36,153 nt of DNA from Acidobacteria bacterium 13_2_20CM_57_17 (GCA_001914785.1 MNDE01000167.1:1-36153), one strand, 5' to 3'. Shown: positions 8,379 to 15,440, counted from the stretch's first letter. Program-made: numbers and translations. The notes: generated from the letters alone by a model not told the origin.

Positions 8379-8702
8379 TGTACCGCAGGCAGGTTAAGGA
8401 GTTTCGGCACCCCAAGGCAATCGGGTCGTTCCCCTTATTTTTCTGAGGTAAACACCTGATTAGCTTGGAGTTCCATTTGGGGAACGGCCTTTCCCAGCTA
8501 TTCCTTATCGCACTGAAACCCCAGAACTTCCAAGGCGGCAGCAAATCCTTGTCGCAATGACCCAGTTGGCTGACTACAACCGCCTACAGGGAGTGAGAAT
8601 GAAGTTGCGATGTACAATTGTGTCGTTGCACGGAGAGACTCGGTTTGTTCGAAAGCTTCAGTAGAGTCTGGGCCATGCTTTCGCCGTAGAAGAGGCGCGC
8701 GC
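8379..8702. other. Divergent intergenic region, orphan regulator / PilZ-Sel1 gene
   Basis: The 324 bp must hold promoters for both flanking genes. Visible elements are the palindrome AGGTAAACACCT (8446-8457), an adjacent TCCCCTTAT (8430-8438), and a GTTCC/GGAAC inverted repeat near 8471-8486. An ORF could extend the plus-strand gene back to 8610, but it lacks a ribosome-binding site. Confidence 0.5.
8430..8457. promoter_or_regulatory. Candidate operator: AGGTAAACACCT palindrome with flanking ATAAGGGGA motif
   Basis: AGGT-AAAC-ACCT (8446-8457) is an inverted repeat with 4-bp arms, 68 bp upstream of the orphan regulator start. An almost identical site (AGGTAAAGACCT, 13968-13979) lies upstream of rsbR. 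The neighbouring TCCCCTTAT (8430-8438) is the complement of ATAAGGGGA, which occurs twice in the rsbR/YVTN intergenic region. The shared pair suggests common control, perhaps by the twin NarL-type regulators; this is inference. Confidence 0.45.
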
Positions 8703-9869
8703 ATGAACAGTGTCGAGAGGCTCTTGGAAAAGATGAACCTTGAACGGCGGAGTCTGCAAAGAGAGACACCTGAAAAGCTCTCTTATATCCAGTTCGAGCC
8801 GGAGGGCGGGGGAATCGTGTTGAACGCCTCCGAACAGGGTCTCGCTTTTCATGCCGCGAATGCGGTGCGTCAGCCCGGCCCAATTCGTCTGTCTATTTCG
8901 CCCAATCCCACGCAGCGGCTCGAGCTCGCCGCTGAAATTGCTTGGATGGATGACGCGAAAAAGTTCGGAGGTCTGCGCTTCACGGAAGTCACTGCGGAGG
9001 CAAAGAATGGAATTCGTCAATGGCTGGCAGAAACAGCCGAATCGGTGACTCCGGATACCAATCCTGCAGGTGCGTCGGATGCCCCAAAGGATGAAATTGA
9101 TCTTCGCCCGGTAGCATGGAAAAGCACACCCAGCCGACCACGGATAGTTTCGAGTCTGGAAGGTGCCAGACGCCCTCTCGCGACGCATGCCCCAGTATCA
9201 GCGCCTCGATTTTCGAATATCCCGCCGACCGCGCGCCTGTCAGCGCCATTCTCGCAGAGAAGTCAGACGCCTTCTTCTCTCGCGCCGCTGGTTCGCGGTG
9301 TCGCACTGGGGATTCTCTTTTTTGCCCTCGTTTTCGCAGCCTTCTTGTTCTTGGGAAATGTTCGTCAGGGCGTAGGGAGCTCGCTCATCCGTTTTGGAGA
9401 GAAACTCAAGAGCGATTCGGATGCACCAACGGAAGCCTCTTCATCGTCACATGTTCAGACCTCGGACCCTAGCCCCGGCTCTGGAGGCCCTCTGCCTATC
9501 CCAGACCTAACTCGAGAGGCTTCCTCAACGGAGACGCCGGATGAATCCCGCCCTGCATCATCTGCCGCATCAGCCACTGAAGCAGGGAATCCTACGGACA
9601 CTCGCAAGACAGATCTTCCGGTTTCCCGATTACATTTTTCGGACACGCATTCGAGGAGTGATCGCAGCGCCCTTGCACAACAGCTGTGGTCTGCAGTAGA
9701 GGCTGGGGATAGTTCTGCGGAGGCTGCCCTTGCTCAGCTATATCTGACGGGCGACGGCGTTCCAAGGAGTTGTGAACAAGCGCGGATCCTATTGCGGGCA
9801 GCGTCGAAAAAAGGCAACACCGCGGCCGGACAGCAGCTGCGAAAGCTCAACAATAGCGCTTGCCGATAA
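8703..9869 (+). CDS. PilZ-transmembrane-Sel1 protein
   Basis: The 388-residue protein has three parts. A PilZ-like domain comes first (about residues 20-120; a weakened ligand motif, LERRSLQRE, then GGLRFTEV at the barrel end). A Pro/Ser-rich linker leads to one strong transmembrane segment (GVALGILFFALVFAAFLFLG, about residue 205). After a long Ser/Thr/Pro-rich region, the last 55 residues form a Sel1-like repeat (SAEAALAQLYLTGDGVPRSCEQA). A cytosolic PilZ and an outward-facing Sel1 tail would let it link a cytoplasmic signal to envelope proteins. The start at 8703 is chosen over an upstream in-frame ATG (8610) because GAAGAGG precedes it. The gene converges on the stressosome operon's last gene. 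Confidence 0.8.
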   Translation: MNSVERLLEKMNLERRSLQRETPEKLSYIQFEPEGGGIVLNASEQGLAFHAANAVRQPGPIRLSISPNPTQRLELAAEIAWMDDAKKFGGLRFTEVTAEAKNGIRQWLAETAESVTPDTNPAGASDAPKDEIDLRPVAWKSTPSRPRIVSSLEGARRPLATHAPVSAPRFSNIPPTARLSAPFSQRSQTPSSLAPLVRGVALGILFFALVFAAFLFLGNVRQGVGSSLIRFGEKLKSDSDAPTEASSSSHVQTSDPSPGSGGPLPIPDLTREASSTETPDESRPASSAASATEAGNPTDTRKTDLPVSRLHFSDTHSRSDRSALAQQLWSAVEAGDSSAEAALAQLYLTGDGVPRSCEQARILLRAASKKGNTAAGQQLRKLNNSACR

Positions 9870-9931
9870 ACGCGAACATTGCGGGGATATCGGGGTCTAG
9901 GGTTTCATTGAAGCGCAAACCGTCTCTCCAC

Positions 9932-9951
9932 CGGACCGACACACCGGTCCG
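9932..9951. terminator. Hairpin between convergent genes
   Basis: CGGACCG and CGGTCCG pair over 7 bp with a 6-nt loop, in the 93-bp gap between the PilZ-Sel1 gene (+) and the response regulator (-). Only weak T content follows on either side. It is probably a two-way terminator. Confidence 0.5.
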
Positions 9952-9962
9952 AGCCTTTAGCT

Positions 9963-10595
9963 TTAAGGCTCCACTAATCTCCGGCGGACTGCGTAACGCA
10001 CAAGACTCGCGGTTTCGTGGATATCAAGTTTTTGCATAAGTCTCATGCGGTGTGATTCGGCCGTTTTTACGCTGATACCCAGGAGTGAAGCAGCATCTTT
10101 TGTGGATTTTCCTTCCGCAATCAGCTGCAACACCTGTCGCTCGCGCACCGTCAAAGGATCGACAGGCCTATCCGATTTGGACCGATAGGCTTCGACCACT
10201 GCGCGTGAAATCCCCGGGCTTAGATAGAACTCTCCTCTGGAAACCTGCTGAATTGCGTGAATCAGATCGCTCGCGACTTGATTTTTCAGCACGTATCCTT
10301 TCACGCCGGCTTCCAGCGCTTCATAGATGTACTGATCCTCTTCATGCTGCGTCAGAAGGATGGCTTTCGTTTTTGCACAGCACCGGCTCAGTTCGCGAGC
10401 CGCAACTATGCCGTTGAGCGTAGGCATGCTGATATCCAGGACTGCTATATCCGGGTGGTGCGTTTCCGATAAACGGACTGCATCTTGTCCATCGGACGCT
10501 TCCGCCACGACTTGAAATTTCTCACGTTCCAGCAATGATCTTAGACCTTGGCGCACCAGCACGTGGTCATCTGCGAGTACGATTCGAATTGGCAT
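9963..10595 (-). CDS. NarL/FixJ-family response regulator, last gene of the stressosome operon
   Basis: This 210-residue regulator is the presumed partner of the kinase encoded just upstream. The receiver has LADDH, phospho-acceptor Asp54 (AVLDISMP), the switch Thr (ILLTQH) and Lys104 (YVLKNQ). The LuxR-type helix-turn-helix contains ERQVLQLIAEGKSTKDAA and ISVKTAESHR. The ATG at 10595 is chosen over an upstream in-frame start (10700) because GGAGGA sits five bases before it and the receiver begins immediately. The start lies within the kinase gene, giving a 29-bp overlap and translational coupling. It is the twin of the orphan regulator at 7746-8378. In this operon it occupies the output position normally held by RsbV/RsbW/SigB-type components. 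Confidence 0.93.
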   Translation of the reverse strand: MPIRIVLADDHVLVRQGLRSLLEREKFQVVAEASDGQDAVRLSETHHPDIAVLDISMPTLNGIVAARELSRCCAKTKAILLTQHEEDQYIYEALEAGVKGYVLKNQVASDLIHAIQQVSRGEFYLSPGISRAVVEAYRSKSDRPVDPLTVRERQVLQLIAEGKSTKDAASLLGISVKTAESHRMRLMQKLDIHETASLVRYAVRRRLVEP

Positions 10596-11547
10596 GGCTA
10601 TCCTCCAATGGAAGTCGAATGGAAAGCTCGGTTCCGTGGCCCGGGCGGGATTCGATTTGCAGTGTTCCGCCAATCGCGCTAACACGCTCTTGCATGGCAA
10701 CTAGGCCTAGTCCATTTCGGTGCGACGCGGTCTGAACCTGATGGGGATCAAATCCCACTCCATCATCTCGGATCGAACAACAAAGCCCGTGATGTTCTTT
10801 TCGTGCACGGACCCAGATATTCTTTGCCGCTGCGTGCTTGACGGCATTGTTCAGCGCTTCTTGAACGATGCGATAGAGCGCCGTCTCGATCGGTCCTGCC
10901 AGGCGCCCGGAAAAGATCGCGTCTATTCGAATTGGGATGTTGGCCCGCTTCGAAACTCCGTCCGCCAGAAACTGGATCGCCGGGACCCAGCCAAGATCAT
11001 CTAGAATCGTTGGCCGAAGTTCGTGGGAATACCGTCGCAAGTGCTTCTCAACTTCATTCAATAATTCCCTAATCCGCGTAACTTGTCCTTGCTGGGCCTC
11101 GGGCAGTTCCAAGGCCATTTCCGCCAGCGCGAGGTGAACAGCAACGAGTAGCTGTCCGGCCTCATCATGCACAGCGTATGCGATCCGCTTGATCTCCTCC
11201 TCAAGCGTTTCGTTCAATTGGCGTAAGGCCTTCACGGCATCCTGAAATCCGCGGTGCGCCATCTCATAGGGAGACAAGCACTCGGCGAGAAACTCGGAGC
11301 CTGCTCGGATGGATTCTTCCCGCTGTTTGTCACTCTCGGCATCGCGAATCAACGCAAGTACAGCTTGGTGATGCAGGGAAGCCATCTCGATGAGACTCTT
11401 TTGCTCGTTAAGCGCTCGACGGCCGAGCTCGTACGCCCGGCCCAGCGCGAGCTCGCCTCCCCCTGCCGCATATTCACGCAAGGAAGAGCGGTATTCGTCT
11501 TCAAAATTCGTTTGCGGGCTGGTCTTGCCTCGAACTGCGGTCTTCAT
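10567..11547 (-). CDS. Histidine kinase with RsbU-type N-terminal domain
   Basis: The 326-residue kinase has no membrane segment. Residues about 15-110 (GELALGRAYELGRRALN, IEMASLHHQAVLAL, SPYEMAHRGFQDA) match the pattern of the RsbU/KaiA-like N-terminal domain, which in Bacillus RsbU binds RsbT. A HisKA_3-type dimerisation domain follows with phospho-acceptor His127 (IAYAVHDEAGQ). The HATPase domain has an N-box (EALNNAVKHA), DDGVGF and GLGLVAMQER. Its ATG overlaps the RsbX stop by four bases (ATGA), and it precedes the response regulator. The placement directly after rsbRSTX and the RsbU-like input domain suggest RsbT switches this kinase on. The domain call by eye is good but needs a profile search. 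Confidence 0.85.
   Translation of the reverse strand: MKTAVRGKTSPQTNFEDEYRSSLREYAAGGGELALGRAYELGRRALNEQKSLIEMASLHHQAVLALIRDAESDKQREESIRAGSEFLAECLSPYEMAHRGFQDAVKALRQLNETLEEEIKRIAYAVHDEAGQLLVAVHLALAEMALELPEAQQGQVTRIRELLNEVEKHLRRYSHELRPTILDDLGWVPAIQFLADGVSKRANIPIRIDAIFSGRLAGPIETALYRIVQEALNNAVKHAAAKNIWVRARKEHHGLCCSIRDDGVGFDPHQVQTASHRNGLGLVAMQERVSAIGGTLQIESRPGHGTELSIRLPLEDSHANSNRTRR
10601..10606 (-). promoter_or_regulatory. Ribosome-binding site that fixes the regulator start
   Basis: GGAGGA on the minus strand lies five bases before the ATG at 10595, inside the 3' end of the kinase gene. It decides between the 210- and 245-codon readings. Confidence 0.85.
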
Positions 11548-12140
11548 GGATTAATACCCGTTATTCGTGTAACTAGAACAAGCGCATCGTCATTGCCGCT
11601 CCGATACTGCTCGAGAATTCTATCCGCGGCTCTTTGCGGATTCTCCCGGGCGGAGAGTGATGCCGGGAAATCGCTCCGGATTCCATCTGTCGCAAAAAAG
11701 AGTGTGTCTCCCTTCGCAACGGGAATCACCGTGGCTTGAAGGGCCGGTAACTGGGAACCGACAACGCCAGCTCGCAGAAGAAGGGACTCCTGCGCATTTC
11801 CATTTTTCGCATCCGAGCGCATCAGCACTCCATGCACATTGCCGACACCGAGCCAGGTCATCATGCCGTGTTCAGGGTCAACAAGAGCAAGGCTCAGAAC
11901 AACGCCGCGAGTTGACCGGAGTTTTTCGTGACAGCGTTCTACGAGGGAGATAATTGGTTCGTCGGCACAGCTTCGGATAAGCGCAGCCGCAGCCTTGGAG
12001 ACGCTGGCGGCTTCTTCACCGTGTCCTATCCCGTCAATCGCCGCGATCAGAATTCCGTTGCGGTTGCAGCACACCAGATGATGATCGCCAGATTCTCCCT
12101 GGCCCGGAAGGACGTACTTGGCGACACCATATTCGACCAT
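11544..12140 (-). CDS. rsbX: RsbX-type PP2C phosphatase
   Basis: This 198-residue protein is a minimal SpoIIE/PP2C-type phosphatase. Metal-ligand motifs include IAAIDGIGHGEEA near the N-terminus and FFATDGIRSDFP and NDDALVLVTRI near the C-terminus. In known stressosomes RsbX removes phosphate from RsbS and RsbR and resets the complex after stress. The length fits RsbX rather than the larger RsbU. I place the start at ATG 12140, eight bases after the rsbT stop and preceded by GAGAG. A GTG at 12161, which would overlap rsbT, is the alternative (205 residues). The gene is followed by a 4-bp overlap with the kinase. Confidence 0.85.
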   Translation of the reverse strand: MVEYGVAKYVLPGQGESGDHHLVCCNRNGILIAAIDGIGHGEEAASVSKAAAALIRSCADEPIISLVERCHEKLRSTRGVVLSLALVDPEHGMMTWLGVGNVHGVLMRSDAKNGNAQESLLLRAGVVGSQLPALQATVIPVAKGDTLFFATDGIRSDFPASLSARENPQRAADRILEQYRSGNDDALVLVTRITGINP

Positions 12141-12148
12141 CGGCTCTC

Positions 12149-12562
12149 TTATTGTCTCCACTTCTTCACCGCCACAGTTGTTCCCTTGCCGGGTTGGGAA
12201 GTGATCTCGAATTCGTCCATCAATCGGCGTACCCCAGGTAAACCGAGTCCAAGGCTTCCAGAAGTGGAAAAACCATCGCGCAGTGCCTGACGAATATCGG
12301 CGATCCCTGGACCTTCGTCCGCGGCTATGACGGCAATGCCTTCACGGTTATGACCGTTCACCTTCTTGATGGTGATTTGTCCCTTGCGCGCGTAAGACAC
12401 GATGTTTCGGGCGAGTTCTGAAATGGCAGTGGCAATCAGCGTGGCGTCACCTGAAGAAAACCCGAGTTCATTCGCCACCACCCGCCCCTTCTGGCGGGCT
12501 GAGACGATATCCTGGTCGGAGTTGATTGCCACCCGGATTTCCCCAACCACACTATCGCTCAC
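12149..12562 (-). CDS. rsbT: RsbT serine/threonine kinase of the stressosome
   Basis: This 137-residue GHKL-fold protein kinase has an N-box (AISELARNIVSYA, with Asn53), G1 motif DEGPGI and G2 motif GLGLPG. RsbT phosphorylates RsbS and RsbR in the stressosome. Once released it activates its downstream target, which is RsbU in Bacillus. It is of typical RsbT length, without the extra parts of RsbW. The start is GTG at 12562, two bases after the rsbS stop. The ribosome-binding site is weak, so coupling to rsbS translation is likely. No rsbU, rsbV, rsbW or sigB is present in the window; the only candidate target encoded next to it is the histidine kinase. Confidence 0.93.
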   Translation of the reverse strand: MSDSVVGEIRVAINSDQDIVSARQKGRVVANELGFSSGDATLIATAISELARNIVSYARKGQITIKKVNGHNREGIAVIAADEGPGIADIRQALRDGFSTSGSLGLGLPGVRRLMDEFEITSQPGKGTTVAVKKWRQ

Positions 12563-12564
12563 TT

Positions 12565-12927
12565 TCAGTTTGTGACCTTGAACTTCTCGTTCAAGTACGC
12601 CAAACCCTCTTCCAAGTCCAGCGCAGTCGCAACGCCTTCCAGCGTTAAGCCAAGCTGCACCATCGCAAAAGCTACTTCGGGCTGGATTCCAACGATAACT
12701 GTCTCTGCGCCGCGCAGCCGGATCATGTGAGCAATCTCGCGCAACGTCCGCGATGCAAACGAGTCCATCACGTCCATCGCGGTGACATCGACGATAACCG
12801 CACGCGAACGAAACTTAACAACCTGCTGGACTAAGCCCATGCGCAGTTGGTTGAGGTCCGCGTCGGACAGAGCGGCCTGAAATGTTGCGATGAGGAACGC
12901 GCCCTGCTTGAGAATCGGAACTTCCAC
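12565..12927 (-). CDS. rsbS: RsbS stressosome scaffold (STAS domain)
   Basis: A single STAS domain makes up this 120-residue protein. It forms the stressosome core with RsbR and holds RsbT inactive. The phosphorylatable Ser in the DSF motif is present (VMDSFASRTL, Ser56), equivalent to Ser59 of Bacillus RsbS. IVGIQPEVAFAMVQLGL matches the second conserved STAS segment. The GTG start at 12927 is supported by AGGAAGGG a few bases upstream. The gene lies 21 bp after rsbR and 2 bp before rsbT. Confidence 0.93.
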   Translation of the reverse strand: MEVPILKQGAFLIATFQAALSDADLNQLRMGLVQQVVKFRSRAVIVDVTAMDVMDSFASRTLREIAHMIRLRGAETVIVGIQPEVAFAMVQLGLTLEGVATALDLEEGLAYLNEKFKVTN

Positions 12928-12948
12928 GTGGCCCTTCCTCTGCTTTGT

Positions 12949-13842
12949 CTAGCTTTGTTCCGCCAGAGTCGCAACCTTGTATCCCAAGAGTCTTTCCGCC
13001 TGCTCGATGCCACCCTGCAGGTCGCCGACAGTATTCATCTTGCCGAGGTCCACACCGATCGTCACCAGAGTTTGCGCAATCTCTGGCGAAAGCCCTGTGA
13101 CGATGACCGTCGCGCCGAGGAGCCGCGACGCCTCAACCGTTTGCACCAGGTGGTTCGCCACTGTGACGTCCATGGCCGCCACACCGGTGATATCAATCAC
13201 CACGACTTTGGCGCGGTTCGTGCGAATTCCGCGAAGGAGCTGTTCCGTCAATTGGCGGGCACGCTGCGGGTCGATAACGCCGATGATAGGAAGAATCAAG
13301 AGTCGCTCACGAACTTGCAGCACGGGAGTGGAGAGTTCGCGGATCGCTTCCTGTTGCTGGCGAATGACGCGCTCGCGCTCTTGTACGAAGCCGACCGCCA
13401 CCGTGTTTGCGATGCGGTTGGCCGCCGGCTCATAAGCGTCCAGAATGCGGTTCAGTTTCTTGAAATCATTTTGGTATTTCGCGAAGAGAGACCGCGCAAG
13501 GACGTCGCGCAACAACAGGACGATCCCCACGACTTCATGCGTTTCAACGCCTCGGGGAATGATGCGTTCGGAGAGATTTCTCGCATATGCCTGCAACGCT
13601 TCGAAGGCCTCGGTTTCGAGAGCTTCCACGTAACTGTCGTACACCGAGGTCGCTTCCGCGAAGATCTCTTCTTTGGTCATCGCGGTCAGCAGGCGCGTCT
13701 CCGAGATGCGCACCACCCATTCTTCGCGCAATTGGGTTCGATTTTGCCGGAGGTGAGCCACTAGTTCCCTTAGAAGTTCAGATGGTTCTTCGTTCCGCTT
13801 CGATTCGGGGGGTACGGACGCAACATCACGTTTCGAAATCAA
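12949..13842 (-). CDS. rsbR: RsbR stressosome sensor protein
   Basis: This 297-residue protein is the first gene of the operon. An all-helical N-terminal sensor region of about 150 residues resembles the RsbRD_N type (LRQNRTQLREEWVVRI). A linker helix leads to a C-terminal STAS domain (VVVIDITGVAAMD, GLSPEIAQTLVTIGVDL). The first phosphorylation site, Thr in ELSTPV (Thr172; Thr171 in Bacillus RsbRA), is kept. The second, Thr205 of RsbRA, aligns with Val in MDVTVANH, and a Thr lies one residue later. The N-terminus has no haem or flavin signature I can name, so the signal sensed is unknown. The start is TTG 13842, because GGAGGA lies eight bases upstream; the longer reading from 13866 would bury that site. 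Confidence 0.93.
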   Translation of the reverse strand: MISKRDVASVPPESKRNEEPSELLRELVAHLRQNRTQLREEWVVRISETRLLTAMTKEEIFAEATSVYDSYVEALETEAFEALQAYARNLSERIIPRGVETHEVVGIVLLLRDVLARSLFAKYQNDFKKLNRILDAYEPAANRIANTVAVGFVQERERVIRQQQEAIRELSTPVLQVRERLLILPIIGVIDPQRARQLTEQLLRGIRTNRAKVVVIDITGVAAMDVTVANHLVQTVEASRLLGATVIVTGLSPEIAQTLVTIGVDLGKMNTVGDLQGGIEQAERLLGYKVATLAEQS

Positions 13843-13850
13843 GGTTTTTC

Positions 13851-13856
13851 TCCTCC
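13851..13856 (-). promoter_or_regulatory. Ribosome-binding site that fixes the rsbR TTG start
   Basis: GGAGGA on the minus strand, eight bases before TTG 13842, favours this start over an in-frame TTG eight codons upstream. Confidence 0.75.
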
Positions 13857-13967
13857 GCTCGAACAAGTTCTATTTCGGGTCGATTCGGCTGAAAGCACAG
13901 AAACCTTAATAGTCAATACCATCGGATACCCGCCTTCTCAATCAAGTTAAACCCCGCATAGGCCCTC

Positions 13968-13979
13968 AGGTAAAGACCT
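13968..13979. promoter_or_regulatory. Candidate operator AGGTAAAGACCT upstream of rsbR
   Basis: This inverted repeat (AGGT-AAAG-ACCT) lies 126 bp upstream of the rsbR start. It matches 11 of 12 bases of the site at 8446-8457, and flanking bases (CT before, A and T after) are also shared. It is a candidate binding site for the twin NarL-type regulators. Confidence 0.45.
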
Positions 13980-14063
13980 TAATTGTAGGTACCCGCTCCC
14001 GAACCATTCCTGCGAGAAGTAGCTGATTGCCCCGTTTTCCCTATGGACTTTGTTCCTCAACAG

Positions 14064-14107
14064 TATAAGGGGATTTTCGTCCCGCAAAGCTATAAGGGGA
14101 TTCCCCT
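14064..14107. promoter_or_regulatory. Direct repeats TATAAGGGGATT, second copy within a GGGGA/TCCCC palindrome
   Basis: TATAAGGGGATT occurs at 14064-14075 and 14091-14102, 27 bp apart. The second copy continues into AGGGGATTCCCCT (14095-14107), an inverted repeat with 6-bp arms. The core ATAAGGGGA also occurs on the other strand at 8430-8438 next to the shared palindrome. The repeats lie about 150 bp before the YVTN start. Confidence 0.4.
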
Positions 14108-14249
14108 ATGCGGCTTTGGACAGTGTTTGTCGCTCAGATGGGGGTACTCACCGGATTGTTGCGCTGCCCTCCGTGGGGTATTTGCTATGTGGAGGATTAA
14201 TTCCTTAGAGATTTCGAACTACTGGCCGGTTCGACTATTGGGGGGACGG

Positions 14250-15290
14250 ATGAGGATTGCTGACCAGGTGCATGTGAGGGCGTTAAGGAATTTGCAAAAA
14301 GTCTATGAGTTGAAACTGCTGCGGTCGCTCTTGTGGCTGGCTCTGGCCGTATTCGTCGGTTTCTCCGGGGTTCCGGCCGCTGCCCAGTCGTACGCTTACG
14401 TGCCAACTCACAAGTCGAATTCCGTCTCGGTGATCAACACCGCAAGCAGCTCCGTTGTCGCCGTCGTCCCCGTTGGGGTTCAGCCACTCCAGGCGGCCAT
14501 ATCGCCGGACGGGGCGTTCGCTTACATAACTAATTCCGGGTGGTTCCTTGGCAACCTCGGCAACAACGACGTCTCTGTCATCAGCACTGTCACAAACTCT
14601 GTAGTGGCCACCATACCCGTTGGACGCTTCCCCGTCGGTGTAGCTTTTGCCCCAAACGGGGCTCTTGCCTACGTCGCAAATCAGAATTCCAACGACGTTT
14701 CCGTGATTAACACTGTGACACAAACTACGGTGGCAACGATCCCTGTTGGGACGAACCCCTGGGGCGTGGCTGTCACGCCGAACGGTGCATTCGCATACGT
14801 TACAAATCAGGCCACGAACGACGTATCGGTGATCGATACTGCATCTAACAGCGTCGTCGCTACCATTCCGGTAGGAAGCAACCCCGTTGGTTTGGCCATC
14901 ACGCCGAACGGGGCGTTTGCCTACGTTGCAAATTATTTGTCATCCAGTCTCTCGGTGATTAGTACGGCCACCAACACTGTTGTGGGGGCGGTTTCGACGC
15001 CGACTTATCCCATCGCCATTGCTATCACTCCAGACGGGGCCTCCGCATATGTGGCCACGAACGGAGACAACATCGTATCCGTGATTAGTACTGCCAGCAA
15101 CACAGCGACAGCTTCGGTCCCGGTTGGAAGTATTCCGAGAGGCGTGGCCATTACTCCAGACGGAGCCTTCGCCTACGTCTCGAACAGGATGTCCGACGAC
15201 GTCTCTGTAATCAGCACTGCCACCAACACGGTTGTAGCAACGATATCGGGAGTGGCGCTTCTCCCAGAAGGCATTGCTATAAAGCCATGA
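14250..15290 (+). CDS. Secreted seven-bladed YVTN beta-propeller protein
   Basis: The 346-residue product has a signal peptide (SLLWLALAVFVGF, cleavage probably after PAAAQ). It is followed only by seven repeats of about 42 residues with the pattern AYV-N-(S/N)-VSVI-T-(A/T)-N-VVATIPVG-P-G-AITP-GAF. Seven units make one closed propeller. YVTN proteins are extracytoplasmic and usually bind proteins or surfaces; no enzymatic residues are visible. The ATG at 14250 is chosen because GGGGGGA precedes it and the signal peptide starts soon after; an in-frame ATG at 14043 would add 69 residues with no leader features. The gene is divergent from rsbR and shares its control region. Confidence 0.9.
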   Translation: MRIADQVHVRALRNLQKVYELKLLRSLLWLALAVFVGFSGVPAAAQSYAYVPTHKSNSVSVINTASSSVVAVVPVGVQPLQAAISPDGAFAYITNSGWFLGNLGNNDVSVISTVTNSVVATIPVGRFPVGVAFAPNGALAYVANQNSNDVSVINTVTQTTVATIPVGTNPWGVAVTPNGAFAYVTNQATNDVSVIDTASNSVVATIPVGSNPVGLAITPNGAFAYVANYLSSSLSVISTATNTVVGAVSTPTYPIAIAITPDGASAYVATNGDNIVSVISTASNTATASVPVGSIPRGVAITPDGAFAYVSNRMSDDVSVISTATNTVVATISGVALLPEGIAIKP

Positions 15291-15440
15291 CACAGACTCA
15301 GCGCGAGTGCCCTGCGGAAGGCAGCAGAAAAATTGCCATGAATTGTGGTTCACGCAAGAAGTCCGCTTGCCTGGGAAAATCTACACGCTTTGTGCTGTCT
15401 GCACAGTTCAAAATTGCGCCACGACTGCGCGCTACACTTT

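Larger units (their letters stand above)
13857..14249. other. Divergent intergenic region, rsbR operon / YVTN gene
   Basis: About 390 bp carry the control sites for both the stressosome operon and the propeller gene. Elements seen are the palindrome AGGTAAAGACCT (13968-13979) and two copies of TATAAGGGGATT (14064 and 14091). A plus-strand frame is open here from 14043, but it has no ribosome-binding site and is best read as leader of the YVTN gene. Confidence 0.5.

Noticed and set aside
12847..13764. 305-codon plus-strand ORF antisense to rsbR and rsbS
   Set aside because: It is long but mirrors the minus-strand genes, which have clear STAS domains; its translation is Arg/His-rich with no motif.
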